From the NCBI GenBank assembly GCA_964642815.1, contig CAZXSA010000068.1, forward strand, positions 1-21,400: a stretch of 21,400 nucleotides of DNA, given 5' to 3'. The DNA is from JAAYCU01 sp964642815 (GTDB lineage Bacteria; Planctomycetota; Phycisphaerae; UBA1845; PWPN01). Made by a program: the position numbers and the translations under genes. Of this stretch, positions 6,801 to 14,498 are shown one piece after another. Within the stretch, counting starts at the first letter, position 1; each line of letters opens with the position of its first letter. The notes beneath the pieces were generated by a model. It saw only the letters and a program-made list of their open reading frames with translations. It was not told the DNA's origin and made no database searches.

Positions 6801-7285
6801 TTGGCGATGTCAGCGGCACCGTCGGCCGCATTCAAATCCGGGCCACGACCATCGTCGGGTGGGACCGCAAGGAGCTCGTGATTCCCAACAAGGAATTTGT
6901 TACCGGCAAGGTCATCAACTGGACGCTTTCCGATTCAGTCCTGCGTATCTCCGTCCCGGTCGGTATCGCCTATGGCTCCGACACCGCCTTGGCAGACAAC
7001 CTGTTGCGCAAAGTGGCCGATGAGCATCCCTTTGTCCTCCGCGATCCGCCACCGGTCGTTTTATTCAAGGAGTTTGGAGAAAGTTCCCTTGATTTTGAAT
7101 TATTCGTGTTTATAAACCAATTAAAACATATCATGCAGGTTCGGAATGATCTGCACCGGGCCATCGACGAGGAATTCCGCAAGGCGGGAATCGAGATCGC
7201 ATTCCCCCAACGCGACATTCATATTCGATCCATCAAGGACGCGCTTCCCCTCGCGGACCAACCCCGGCAACCACCGAATCCATAA
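3809..7285 (+). CDS. giant MscS-family mechanosensitive channel (MscK/MscM-like)
   Basis: A 1158-residue inner-membrane channel that would open under membrane tension and release solutes on hypo-osmotic shock. It starts with GTG and a signal peptide (TAIIALLLAGVCVLAE). A long, charged, coiled-coil periplasmic domain follows (about 40-510, rich in Gln, Glu and Arg, as in MscS_porin domains). A multi-helix membrane region of about ten or more segments spans roughly 512-950. The pore helix and MscS beta domain come next (GLGFGLQEIFANFVSGLI from about 967, then FERPIRIGDTVTVGDVSG), with the alpha/beta vestibule domain to the end (QRDIHIR near 1140). Length and order match E. coli MscK (1120) and MscM (1107). 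A hydrophilic loop (about 790-815) and a Ser/Thr-rich loop (about 860-875) lie between helices. A 182-bp spacer separates it from the next gene, and no terminator is evident. Confidence 0.93.
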   Translation: MNHQTLKTAIIALLLAGVCVLAETAGQEGTSSQPATQPEAPVDLAVAELKPEVIEDRIRQVEAATNIDTTVKAELLGLLRQTLDHLKRVDTWTQETQRLEQRLQQLPVELTQLRGRLEQATSAPATQPQVDVPPDATLESINRNLQDAETRWRKRQEALRKSEEDIQSWSERRAALPQKLAQTRGQLEEVNRNLNIAPVAGMTPELAEARRNALLANRRAIEQEIKVHEQEFRVFDTVGSDVLIARRDVARMEHAQAQAVVKLWQRIAVEKRQADIEKQRQEAERQVAQAPAAVRKLAEQNKQLAKERGELQHRINETVAREKKLNEITERLDNELQLLKEKIRLVGMATYVGPLLSKQRAMLPNITGYRRDIRVINERINQVQFRQIELGQERSLPENLEHQVQQQLRELREAQPDLDYVRIEPEVRNLLRGRQEFQDSLSKDYDTHLINLIDLNIAANRLVDKTEEFEDFINERVLWMPSNDPLFKAKLPEPMLPPKGTIPAIVDALSLDMLNHAATYATATLVLLSWLVMFRRLNARRGSIERRVLHIYTDSFALTWQEILIDFYHALPLPMILWFLGSRIFWSVPADPKDVYYFAYALSQALRRTPLSLFVLLFLLNIFRKDGLADKHFHWSPRLILILRNNLRWLTIIGPPLVFAAIFANYQNESWRDAIGRSIYVLLMGILTVFGHRVLHPRYGVLVPAEPDDINKHIPPKRLFWYLFATSIPVGLLMISAAGYHYTAVELTRRMTWTMWLIVGLLVIRSTIVRAIVVSHRKLAIRMAKEERGMTAPPADLPPGHAPPSSPTDQQAAEELSERTKTLLRWLVAFGLLTGIWGIWQEIVPAFGFVNRIEIWSYTAEVPKEVPSDGGSTTETRSVKTTVSIKLSHLLLALIVVAATVVLATNGPNVIETLLLVRLPLDPGGRFAIAAILRYLILVIGFVLAFGMIGINWSKIQWLAAAITVGLGFGLQEIFANFVSGLIILFERPIRIGDTVTVGDVSGTVGRIQIRATTIVGWDRKELVIPNKEFVTGKVINWTLSDSVLRISVPVGIAYGSDTALADNLLRKVADEHPFVLRDPPPVVLFKEFGESSLDFELFVFINQLKHIMQVRNDLHRAIDEEFRKAGIEIAFPQRDIHIRSIKDALPLADQPRQPPNP

Positions 7286-7350
7286 AATTACTTTACCGCC
7301 CTCCAGTAAGACTCTACGGGGCGCCAACGATGTTTTCATCGTCCCGCCGA

Positions 7351-7379
7351 TTTCATGTCCCGGGAAAATCGCCTATAAT
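7351..7379 (+). promoter_or_regulatory. candidate promoter of the two-gene exported-protein operon
   Basis: A perfect TATAAT box lies at 7374-7379. The -35 region is poor (TTTCAT at 7351-7356 with 17-nt spacing, or TTCATG at 7352-7357 with 16). The start would be near 7386, about 80 nt before the ATG at 7468. Just upstream is a short inverted repeat, ACGATG-TTTT-CATCGT (7327-7342), that could be an operator or a weak hairpin. Confidence 0.4.
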
Positions 7380-7454
7380 GCCCGCCGACATCGACCAGCC
7401 AACCGGCGAGTCGTTACCTTCGGTGAACCGCCAAGAACAATACTGCCCTGAAAC

Positions 7455-7461
7455 AAGGAGG
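7455..7461 (+). promoter_or_regulatory. ribosome-binding site that fixes the start at 7468
   Basis: AAGGAGG is followed after 6 nt by ATG (7468-7470). This is the strongest Shine-Dalgarno sequence in the window. It decides against the longer frame opening at 7330, which would put 46 residues before the signal peptide. Confidence 0.85.
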
Positions 7462-7467
7462 TCTTCC

Positions 7468-9885
7468 ATGGTGCGATGGTCCAAGTGCTTGCTCGGCGTC
7501 CTGGCAATCGGAACCCTTTTATCGGAGATCCTGGCTGACCCGGCTACATGTGGCGCATCCGAGCCCGAGCCGAACACCCGGCTGGCCGCTCAATGGTGGC
7601 CACCGCAGCGAAATGTCTGGACGCCCATCGGATGGAAAGACCATCTGTTTCGTTTCGATGTCATCTTCAATGGTACGGTTGTAGCCCAGCCGCATGTGCC
7701 TCTCGTCAAGAAAAAACACACTCAGCCCTGGGAAGGCCAAGGTGTCATCCTGAGCATGACGCCGATCAAGGTTGGCAAGGAGCCCGACCCGCCGCGCAAG
7801 GAGCCTTACCTGTTGGCCGGTTTACTGCCGGAATGGGGCGAAGGCCGACAAGGCTGGTCCGATCACCCTGCTCCCGTGCTCTGGACCGAGTGGCCGGTCG
7901 GCAAATTCGGCATGATCATCCGACAGGAAATATTCGCCCATATCCCCGGCGGGGGCGAGGTCCAAACCGGAATCGAACCGCTGTACGCCTGGATACGTTT
8001 TTACCCTAGTTATATCGATAAGATGGCTGCCAGGGACCGCATCAATCTCTGGATTAATCTGCGCGGCGAGCATATCGGACGCGAAATGCAACATGAAAAG
8101 AACCTGCTCGTGTTTCCCGACAAAGTCGCCTGCCCACGCCCGCTGACCGCCCAGATGTTCCAAGCGGACGAGAAATCCGGTTGCCGGATTCTGCAGGAAG
8201 ATGGCAAGGTACGGTTGCTCGCCATGACCAAGGGGAAGGATGTTTTCGCGTTCACCGAACGCGATCCCGATAGTCGCGACTATTTTCTATGCATGACCCT
8301 TTCCGTTCATGAGGGATCCTACATCGATCTGCTGCTTCCCATGCTGCCGAGTACCAAGGAGGAAATCGATGCCGAATGGGCGGTTGGGCGCGACGAGGCC
8401 CTCCGGCAAGCCGACGCTTTCTGGTCGGTCAAGCCTCCCACCGCCGCCCGCATCGACACGCCCGAGCCGCGAATCAACCAGGCTATCGATTGGAGTCTCA
8501 AGCTCGGCCAGATTCTGACGGAACGAAACCCGGAAAAAGGCGAATACTCGTTTATCTCCGGTTCCTGGCAATACGACGCCCTGTGGCCGACGCCGACTTC
8601 CATGGTTGCCCACATGATGTACGATCCGCTCGGCTATCATGAGATCGTGGAAAAACACATCGAGCTTTTCCGGCTCAACCAGGGAACCATTAAGCCGCCG
8701 GGGGAGCACTATGAGCTGCATCCCGGTTATTTTTCCTCACCCAAATCCCTGACCTCGATCGACTGGATCACCGATCATGGAGCCATTCTCCACATGGTAT
8801 CCCGACATGCCCTGATCACGGGCAATGCCGAATTCATCCAACGTTGGCTCGAACCGGTCGTCATGGGCTGCGATTTCCTCAAGGAACTGCGGGCAAATCG
8901 CAAACATGACGGTATTCCCGGCATTCTGCCCCCGGCCGTCCCCAACGATATCGAAAAAGCCAGCCAAACACTCTGGAATATCAGTTGGAACTACAAGGGC
9001 CTGAAAACCGCCGTACGCCTGCTCCAACGCCTTGGTCATCCGCGGGCGGAAGAGTTCGCCCGGGAAGCGGAGGAAACCAAGAGTATGTTCGTTAAAACCC
9101 TCCGTGAGTATACCCTGAAAATGCCGACTTGGACCGACCGCGGTGGCCGGGAGCATCATATCGTACCCACCGCGCTTCAGCCCGGAGGAGGAGGCTATCT
9201 TGGCGCCCTATATCTCGATACTGGCCCGATGGTGTTGGTCTGGGCGGAATTGCTCGAGGCGAACGATCCCTTGATGAAATCGACCGTCGCCTGGTTTCGC
9301 GAGGGACCGAATTGGGCCCTTTTCGATCCTCGCGGGGATTTCAACCAGCGCCCCGTCCTGATTCATGAAATCTCCAGCGACGAGCCCTGCTATAGCTGGA
9401 ACGTATATCACAACTGGCAACTCGGTGATCGGCAAAGATACCTGGAAGGCATGTACAGTCTATTGGCCGGAGCGATGTCCGACCAGACATTCATTTCCTG
9501 CGAGACGCGGCACGGCATATACGGCAACGTGTTCGTTGCTCCGGTTTTAATCGATTTGATCCGGTTGGCGGTCGTTGACGACCAATTATCGACGGATGAT
9601 TTGCACCTGTTGCGCCTCGTTCCCCGGGCCTGGTTGAGGACCGATTACACGACCCGTTTTGAAAAGATCGCTACGGAATTCGGGCCGGTCACCTTGCGTT
9701 TTGGACTCTCCGACGAAGGCAAGACGCTCGATGTCGCTTTCGAGGCGAGTTTCCGACACGTGCCCAGGAAAATCCTGCTGCACGTGCCGCCGGTTGCCGG
9801 CCTGAGTCAGGTGCGGATTAACGGCAAAACCCAAACCGCCCGACCCGGCGATAAGCTGACTATTGCTCCAGCCGATGCAAAATGA
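7468..9885 (+). CDS. exported six-hairpin glycosidase-like protein
   Basis: An 805-residue exported protein. Residues 1-30 form a signal peptide (MVRWSKCLLGVLAIGTLLSE). Residues of about 35-310 look like a beta-rich N-terminal domain. About 325-690 form a helical-repeat region like the (alpha/alpha)6 toroid of six-hairpin glycosidases: SGSWQYDALWPTPTSMVAHM near 363, GAILHMVSRHALITGN near 440, GILPPAVPNDIE near 484, WNISWNYKGLKTAVRLLQRL near 503, and GALYLDTGPMVLVWAELL near 577. The last 90 residues form a beta-sandwich with a VRINGK turn, as at the end of many such hydrolases. Catalytic acids cannot be assigned with confidence. The next gene starts within 30 nt, so the two are probably co-transcribed and work together. 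I infer activity on a polysaccharide; the exact GH family is not recognised. Confidence 0.72.
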   Translation: MVRWSKCLLGVLAIGTLLSEILADPATCGASEPEPNTRLAAQWWPPQRNVWTPIGWKDHLFRFDVIFNGTVVAQPHVPLVKKKHTQPWEGQGVILSMTPIKVGKEPDPPRKEPYLLAGLLPEWGEGRQGWSDHPAPVLWTEWPVGKFGMIIRQEIFAHIPGGGEVQTGIEPLYAWIRFYPSYIDKMAARDRINLWINLRGEHIGREMQHEKNLLVFPDKVACPRPLTAQMFQADEKSGCRILQEDGKVRLLAMTKGKDVFAFTERDPDSRDYFLCMTLSVHEGSYIDLLLPMLPSTKEEIDAEWAVGRDEALRQADAFWSVKPPTAARIDTPEPRINQAIDWSLKLGQILTERNPEKGEYSFISGSWQYDALWPTPTSMVAHMMYDPLGYHEIVEKHIELFRLNQGTIKPPGEHYELHPGYFSSPKSLTSIDWITDHGAILHMVSRHALITGNAEFIQRWLEPVVMGCDFLKELRANRKHDGIPGILPPAVPNDIEKASQTLWNISWNYKGLKTAVRLLQRLGHPRAEEFAREAEETKSMFVKTLREYTLKMPTWTDRGGREHHIVPTALQPGGGGYLGALYLDTGPMVLVWAELLEANDPLMKSTVAWFREGPNWALFDPRGDFNQRPVLIHEISSDEPCYSWNVYHNWQLGDRQRYLEGMYSLLAGAMSDQTFISCETRHGIYGNVFVAPVLIDLIRLAVVDDQLSTDDLHLLRLVPRAWLRTDYTTRFEKIATEFGPVTLRFGLSDEGKTLDVAFEASFRHVPRKILLHVPPVAGLSQVRINGKTQTARPGDKLTIAPADAK

Positions 9886-9911
9886 TTACGCGCTACTTGC
9901 AAGAGGTTGAT

Positions 9912-12900
9912 ATGTCCACGCAACGTTCGATTACTCTACTCACCGCTTTCGTAACGACTATCGGCCTTGCCGGATTTCAATCCGCTTCGGCCGTTGATTG
10001 GCCTCAGTGGCGCTATGACGCCAATCGTAGTGCCGCTTCGCCCCAGGAACTGCCTGAAACCCTTCATTTACAGTGGGTAAGACAGTATCCGGCCCTTGAG
10101 CCGGCGTGGGAAGATCCGGTGAATCGCGACCGCATGCCTTTCGATCGAGCCTATGAGCCGGTGGTCATGGGCACGACTCTTTTTGTCGGCTCGAACCGTA
10201 ATGATCGACTCACGGCATTGGATACCCGCACTGGTAAGGAAAAATGGCGATTCTACGCCGATGGGCCGATTCGCTTCGCGCCCGTTGCCTGGAAAAATAA
10301 ACTGTTTTTCGTCAGCGACGATGGGTATCTTTATTGTCTTGATGCGGCCACGGGCAAGATTTTATGGAAACAACGTGGCGGACCGGACGCGCGCAAGGCC
10401 CTCGGTAACAGCCGCCTGGTTTCCGCCTGGCCGGCCCGTGGCGGACCGGTTTTAATTGACGATACGATCTACTTTGCCGCCAGCATTTGGCCGTTCATGG
10501 GCATTTTTATTTACGCGATTGACGCCGAGACCGGCCGCATCGTCTGGACCAACGACGGTATCGGTTCCAACTACATGCAACAACCCCACGGGGGAGCGAT
10601 TTCCTTCAGTACGGTCGCCCCGCAAGGCGCTCTCGTCGCGGCAGGCGATAAACTGCTCGTTCCGGGTGGCCGATCCGCGCCGGCCAGTTTCGACCGACGC
10701 ACCGGCGAACTCCTTTACTACCACCTGAACGGCAGCCCTTTTTACCAGATCGAGGAGATACACAGTCATAAGGGCGAAGGGGGTTCACAGGTCTGCGCTT
10801 TCGGAAATTTTTACTTCAACCATCGAGACGCGGTTACTGGTCTTTTTGATCTGGAGACCGGGCATTTTTATACAAATTGGGGGAAGAATACTTACCCGGT
10901 CATGACTCCGGACGAGTTCTATCTGTCCGGACAACCGATCATCGCCCACCGCTGGAAAGACCTGCACAAGAAATCCCGGGAGGTTGAAACCATCAACAAA
11001 AAAACCCGGGAAAAAGAGAAGAAGACGACCTTTTTCTGGGAGTTGCCCGAACGATGGAGTTGTGCTGTCGATGGCAGCGGAGCATTGATCAAGGCCGGAG
11101 GGCGCCTGTATGCCGGCGGGGCGAACCGGATCACGGCCCTGACTCTCAAGGAAGACGCTGCCCCGCAAGTCACCTGGCAGGCCGACATTGACGGCCATGT
11201 TGCCCAACTTGTTACCGCGGACGATCGGCTTTTCGCGGTAACTCTCGATGGAAAGATATATGCTTTCGGGGCCGAGGCAGCGCCTCCAATGAAGCATGCT
11301 CAGGCGCTGCTGAAAAAACCGCTGCCCAGTCCCGTCGAGCGGCAGGCCCAGGAATACCTTAGGCATACCGCCATTAATCCGGGCTATATTCTGGTGTATG
11401 GCGTGGGCAATGGTGATTTACTCGAAGCCCTGGCCCGGTGTTCAGAATTTTCGATTGTCGGGGTCGATCCCGACGAGGAGAAAATCAGCCGGTTGCGCCA
11501 GCAACTCGATGCGGCCGATCTATACGGCACACGCGTCAGTTTGCACGTCGGCCGACCCTCCACCTTCATGGCTCCCGCATACTTTGCCGCCCTGGTTGTT
11601 GGTTACGATACGACGATGTTTTCCGACAAGCTCGAAATACAGACCGTTTACCAGTCGTTGCGTCCCTACGGAGGAACGGCATTTCTCAAACTGGATGATG
11701 CCGCGCGACAACAAGATGTGATTGCCTCGATAACCGCTCTCGATCTGGAAGGCGCTACCGTCGAAAACACGGAAGGCCATATCGTATTACGCCGTCCTGG
11801 CCCCCTGCCGAATTCGAGTGCCTGGACCCATCAATATGGCGACATTGCCAATACCAATAAATCCGACGAACGACGGGTCCGCTCGCCCCTGGGGCTGGTC
11901 TGGTTCGGGGGCAGCGACAACGAGGATGTATTACCGCGACACGCCCATGGTCCACCCCCCCAAATCGTCGGCGGCCGACTCTTCATTCAAGGCGTCAACA
12001 TGCTCAGCGCTCGCGACGTGTATACCGGGGCCGTGCTCTGGAAACGCGAATTTACCGATCTGGGCACCTTCGGTCAGTACTATGACGAATCCTACGTGCC
12101 CCGGGGCGAAGGACAGGATCCGACCTATGACCAGAGCCATATCCCCGGCGCCAACATCCGCGGCACCAACTATGTGGTCACCCCCGAGGCCGTCTACCTC
12201 GTCAATAAAACCGAATGTCTGCTCCTGAATCCCGCAACCGGTGAGACGCTTAAAACCTTCACCCTTCCAGCCGATAAAGAAGCAGATACCCCCCCGCCGG
12301 AGTGGACCTATATCGGCGTCTATCAGGATATTCTCATCGCCGGCATGTCGTTCGCGAAGTTCACCGAACAGGTTGGAGACAAGCCCAACTACCCCGACGC
12401 CCGCGATCTGGATATCAGTTCGAGTAAAGTGATCGTGGCCCTGGATCGGCATACCGGCCGGGTTCTCTGGACGCGTTCGGCCCGCCATGCTTTTCGCCAT
12501 AACACGATCGTCGTCGGGGCCGACAGGCTGTTCTGTATCGACAACCTGCCCAAACCGGTCATGGACCTCCTGCGTCGTCGTGGCCGTTCGCCTGAGAGCC
12601 GCCCGGCCCTTCTGTGTCTCGACGTGCGCAGCGGAGAACCCCGCTGGATCGACGAGAAAAACGTCTTCGGTACCTGGCTGAGTTACTCGACCGCCCACGA
12701 TGTACTGCTTCAGTGCGGCCGCCATTCGGATGACATGGTCGGGGACGAGGCCAAGGAACGCATGATGGGTCTGCGCGGCCGTGACGGTCATGTTCTTTGG
12801 GACCACCCGACCGAACACAGCGGGCCGGTCATGATTCATGGCGATACGATATACACCAGCGCCTGGAACGCTCCCTGGTACCACGAGGGCATTGCCCTGA

Positions 12901-13790
12901 ATCTGCTTACCGGCGATCCGGTGACCAGACGCCATCCACTGACGGATGAAATCCTGCCATGGCGCTACCATCGCCTCAAAGGGTGCAATTACGTAACCGC
13001 CTGCGAATACCTGCTGACTTTCCGCTCGGGCACCGCCTCCTTTTACGATCTGACCAACAATGGGGGTACCGGGAGTATCGGCGGTTTTAAATCCGGTTGT
13101 ACCTCGAACATGGTGGCCGCCGACGGCCTGCTCAACATCCCCGAGTATACCCGCACCTGCGTGTGCAGCTACCCCAACCAGACCTCGTTGGCCCTCATCC
13201 ACATGCCCGATATGGAACAATGGGCCTCCAACGATGTGCTGCCTGCGCCCGAGCAACGCATTGTTCGCCTGGGCCTCAATTTCGGCGCTCCCGGCGACCG
13301 CATGGCCGATGACGGCACCCTCTGGCTCGATATGCCCAGCGTCGGCGGAGGCTCTCCCAATCCACGAGTGGTCATGCTTCCCGACCAAGAAGGGAAAGAC
13401 CAGGAAAAATTCTACAACGGCCGGCAATTCCGCATGCATTCCTCACGGGTTCGCGAGGGGAATCTAAAATGGGTGGCCGCCTCCGGTCTTATTGGTGTCA
13501 CCGAAATACGTGTCACCATGGCGCCGCAAGGTCATGAGGCTCGTGATTACACCGTACGCTTGCATTTCATGGAACCGGAAGACCTGCAAGCGGGGCGACG
13601 TGTTTTCGATGTGACCCTGCAAAACCATGAAGTGCTTAAAAACTTTGATATCGTTAATGAAGCCGGTGGATCACTTCGGGAAGTGGTTCGCGAATACCGA
13701 GCGGTTCGCATTGCCGATCAGTTAATCGTCTCGTTCAGGCCGCGTTCCGGCGAGGCCGTCCTGTGTGGCCTGCAAGCATTCGTCGAGTAA
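9912..13790 (+). CDS. exported PQQ propeller / methyltransferase-fold / malectin fusion
   Basis: A 1292-residue protein. The ATG at 9912 follows AAGAGG (9901-9906) by 5 nt and opens a clean signal peptide (TLLTAFVTTIGLAGFQSASA). An in-frame ATG at 9882 would overlap the previous stop as ATGA. Residues of about 28-470 are a PQQ-type propeller opening with DWPQWR and bearing repeats such as ALDTRTGKEKW, CLDAATGKILW and AIDAETGRIVW. Residues of about 478-635 resemble a class I SAM methyltransferase: GYILVYGVGNGDLLEAL (glycine loop 497-501), then IVGVDPDEEKI with the acidic residue at the end of strand 2. A second propeller part runs from about 638 to 1150 (ALDRHTGRVLW, CLDVRSGEPRW). Residues of about 1165-1292 are malectin-like (YTVRLHFMEPE, RVFDVTLQ, and FDIVNEAGG). 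No CxxCH haem site is seen. Role unknown. Confidence 0.85.
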   Translation: MSTQRSITLLTAFVTTIGLAGFQSASAVDWPQWRYDANRSAASPQELPETLHLQWVRQYPALEPAWEDPVNRDRMPFDRAYEPVVMGTTLFVGSNRNDRLTALDTRTGKEKWRFYADGPIRFAPVAWKNKLFFVSDDGYLYCLDAATGKILWKQRGGPDARKALGNSRLVSAWPARGGPVLIDDTIYFAASIWPFMGIFIYAIDAETGRIVWTNDGIGSNYMQQPHGGAISFSTVAPQGALVAAGDKLLVPGGRSAPASFDRRTGELLYYHLNGSPFYQIEEIHSHKGEGGSQVCAFGNFYFNHRDAVTGLFDLETGHFYTNWGKNTYPVMTPDEFYLSGQPIIAHRWKDLHKKSREVETINKKTREKEKKTTFFWELPERWSCAVDGSGALIKAGGRLYAGGANRITALTLKEDAAPQVTWQADIDGHVAQLVTADDRLFAVTLDGKIYAFGAEAAPPMKHAQALLKKPLPSPVERQAQEYLRHTAINPGYILVYGVGNGDLLEALARCSEFSIVGVDPDEEKISRLRQQLDAADLYGTRVSLHVGRPSTFMAPAYFAALVVGYDTTMFSDKLEIQTVYQSLRPYGGTAFLKLDDAARQQDVIASITALDLEGATVENTEGHIVLRRPGPLPNSSAWTHQYGDIANTNKSDERRVRSPLGLVWFGGSDNEDVLPRHAHGPPPQIVGGRLFIQGVNMLSARDVYTGAVLWKREFTDLGTFGQYYDESYVPRGEGQDPTYDQSHIPGANIRGTNYVVTPEAVYLVNKTECLLLNPATGETLKTFTLPADKEADTPPPEWTYIGVYQDILIAGMSFAKFTEQVGDKPNYPDARDLDISSSKVIVALDRHTGRVLWTRSARHAFRHNTIVVGADRLFCIDNLPKPVMDLLRRRGRSPESRPALLCLDVRSGEPRWIDEKNVFGTWLSYSTAHDVLLQCGRHSDDMVGDEAKERMMGLRGRDGHVLWDHPTEHSGPVMIHGDTIYTSAWNAPWYHEGIALNLLTGDPVTRRHPLTDEILPWRYHRLKGCNYVTACEYLLTFRSGTASFYDLTNNGGTGSIGGFKSGCTSNMVAADGLLNIPEYTRTCVCSYPNQTSLALIHMPDMEQWASNDVLPAPEQRIVRLGLNFGAPGDRMADDGTLWLDMPSVGGGSPNPRVVMLPDQEGKDQEKFYNGRQFRMHSSRVREGNLKWVAASGLIGVTEIRVTMAPQGHEARDYTVRLHFMEPEDLQAGRRVFDVTLQNHEVLKNFDIVNEAGGSLREVVREYRAVRIADQLIVSFRPRSGEAVLCGLQAFVE

Positions 13791-13858
13791 CAAACCGCTC
13801 CGAACGCTTGTCTCGGGCTATCCCCGCGCATGGAGTCTCGGATGGGTCACAAGCCGCC

Positions 13859-14293
13859 TTATTCCTGACCAAATAAAGTCCGTTCGCGAAATTGCGTCGC
13901 TTGCTCGATCAGTTGGTCCTGCTTGACTTCCGCCATGGGTTCGAGGGTAAAGAACACCTCCTGCTGGTCATGAACGGTGAAAGGCCACAACACTTCAACC
14001 ATGAAATCGATCCCTGGCTGTTGATACCATGGCGGGTCGAGCCGATGATTGGTTTTCAAGGTCGCGTATTTCTTTTCCTCGCCGGGATGGCGGATCACCA
14101 CGTCGTAGTCGCCGTACCAGGTAAAATCAACGCTGACCGGCGACGTGCCCACCTCGCGGTCGTTCAGCCAGACCCGCGCCCCCTGGGGATCGGTGTTGAT
14201 GGTCACCGTCCGCCGCACGCACCCGCCGCCCATTGCCCCGACGACGAACGATACGACGACCAGACCCCAGCGATACGCCTTTCGATTGATCAT
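13859..14293 (-). CDS. PEGA-domain lipoprotein
   Basis: A 144-residue probable envelope lipoprotein. The N-terminus MINRKAYRWGLVVVSFVVGA is a lipoprotein signal peptide ending in GGGC, with Cys25 as the likely lipidated residue; the -3 position is Gly, less usual than Leu or Val. Residues of about 28-75 form a PEGA domain: TVTINTDPQGARVWLNDREVG followed by SPVSVDFTWYGDYDVVIR. The rest (LDPPWYQQPGIDF, then VLWPFTVHD) is typical of small envelope proteins I associate with planctomycetes. The start at 14293 is chosen over a longer frame because GAGG (14304-14301) lies 7 nt upstream, the signal peptide starts there and a good promoter precedes it. The gene is divergent from the AsmA-like gene and convergent with the propeller gene. 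The function is unknown beyond a likely carbohydrate- or wall-associated role of PEGA domains. Confidence 0.87.
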   Translation of the reverse strand: MINRKAYRWGLVVVSFVVGAMGGGCVRRTVTINTDPQGARVWLNDREVGTSPVSVDFTWYGDYDVVIRHPGEEKKYATLKTNHRLDPPWYQQPGIDFMVEVLWPFTVHDQQEVFFTLEPMAEVKQDQLIEQATQFRERTLFGQE

Positions 14294-14348
14294 ACATGCA
14301 CCTCGACGCCCTTTGCCGAACGCAATTCCATACCCGATCAGGCCCTCT

Positions 14349-14377
14349 CTTATACCCCCCCGGCGGAATTCCGACAA
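14349..14377 (-). promoter_or_regulatory. promoter of the PEGA lipoprotein gene
   Basis: On the minus strand TTGTCG (14377-14372), a 17-nt spacer and TATAAG (14354-14349) match at 4 of 6 and 5 of 6 positions. The predicted start near 14342 leaves a leader of about 50 nt to the ATG at 14293. Confidence 0.55.
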
Positions 14378-14428
14378 GCCACCCGCGGGTGTAATGGACA
14401 AAACCTCTCGCCATGCTACGACAATCGT

Positions 14429-14457
14429 TTGTAGGCGGTTGGAACCTCCCTTAAAAT
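14429..14457 (+). promoter_or_regulatory. candidate promoter of the AsmA-like gene
   Basis: TTGTAG (14429-14434), a 17-nt spacer and TAAAAT (14452-14457), matching at 3 of 6 and 5 of 6 positions. The predicted start near 14464 lies about 35 nt before the ATG at 14499 and supports that start over in-frame ATGs further upstream. Confidence 0.4.
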
Positions 14458-14498
14458 CTGTCTTGGCTTCTCCGTGGACAGCCAAGGTACGTTCAAGC

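Noticed and set aside
7300..7325. CGCCC/GGGCG inverted pair after the channel gene, possible terminator
   Set aside because: Only five pairs with a 17-base loop and no T tract; too weak to call.
11931..13439. 502-codon antisense frame inside the propeller gene
   Set aside because: The plus strand clearly encodes propeller repeats here. The antisense product has no recognisable domain, and long antisense frames are expected in GC-rich genes.
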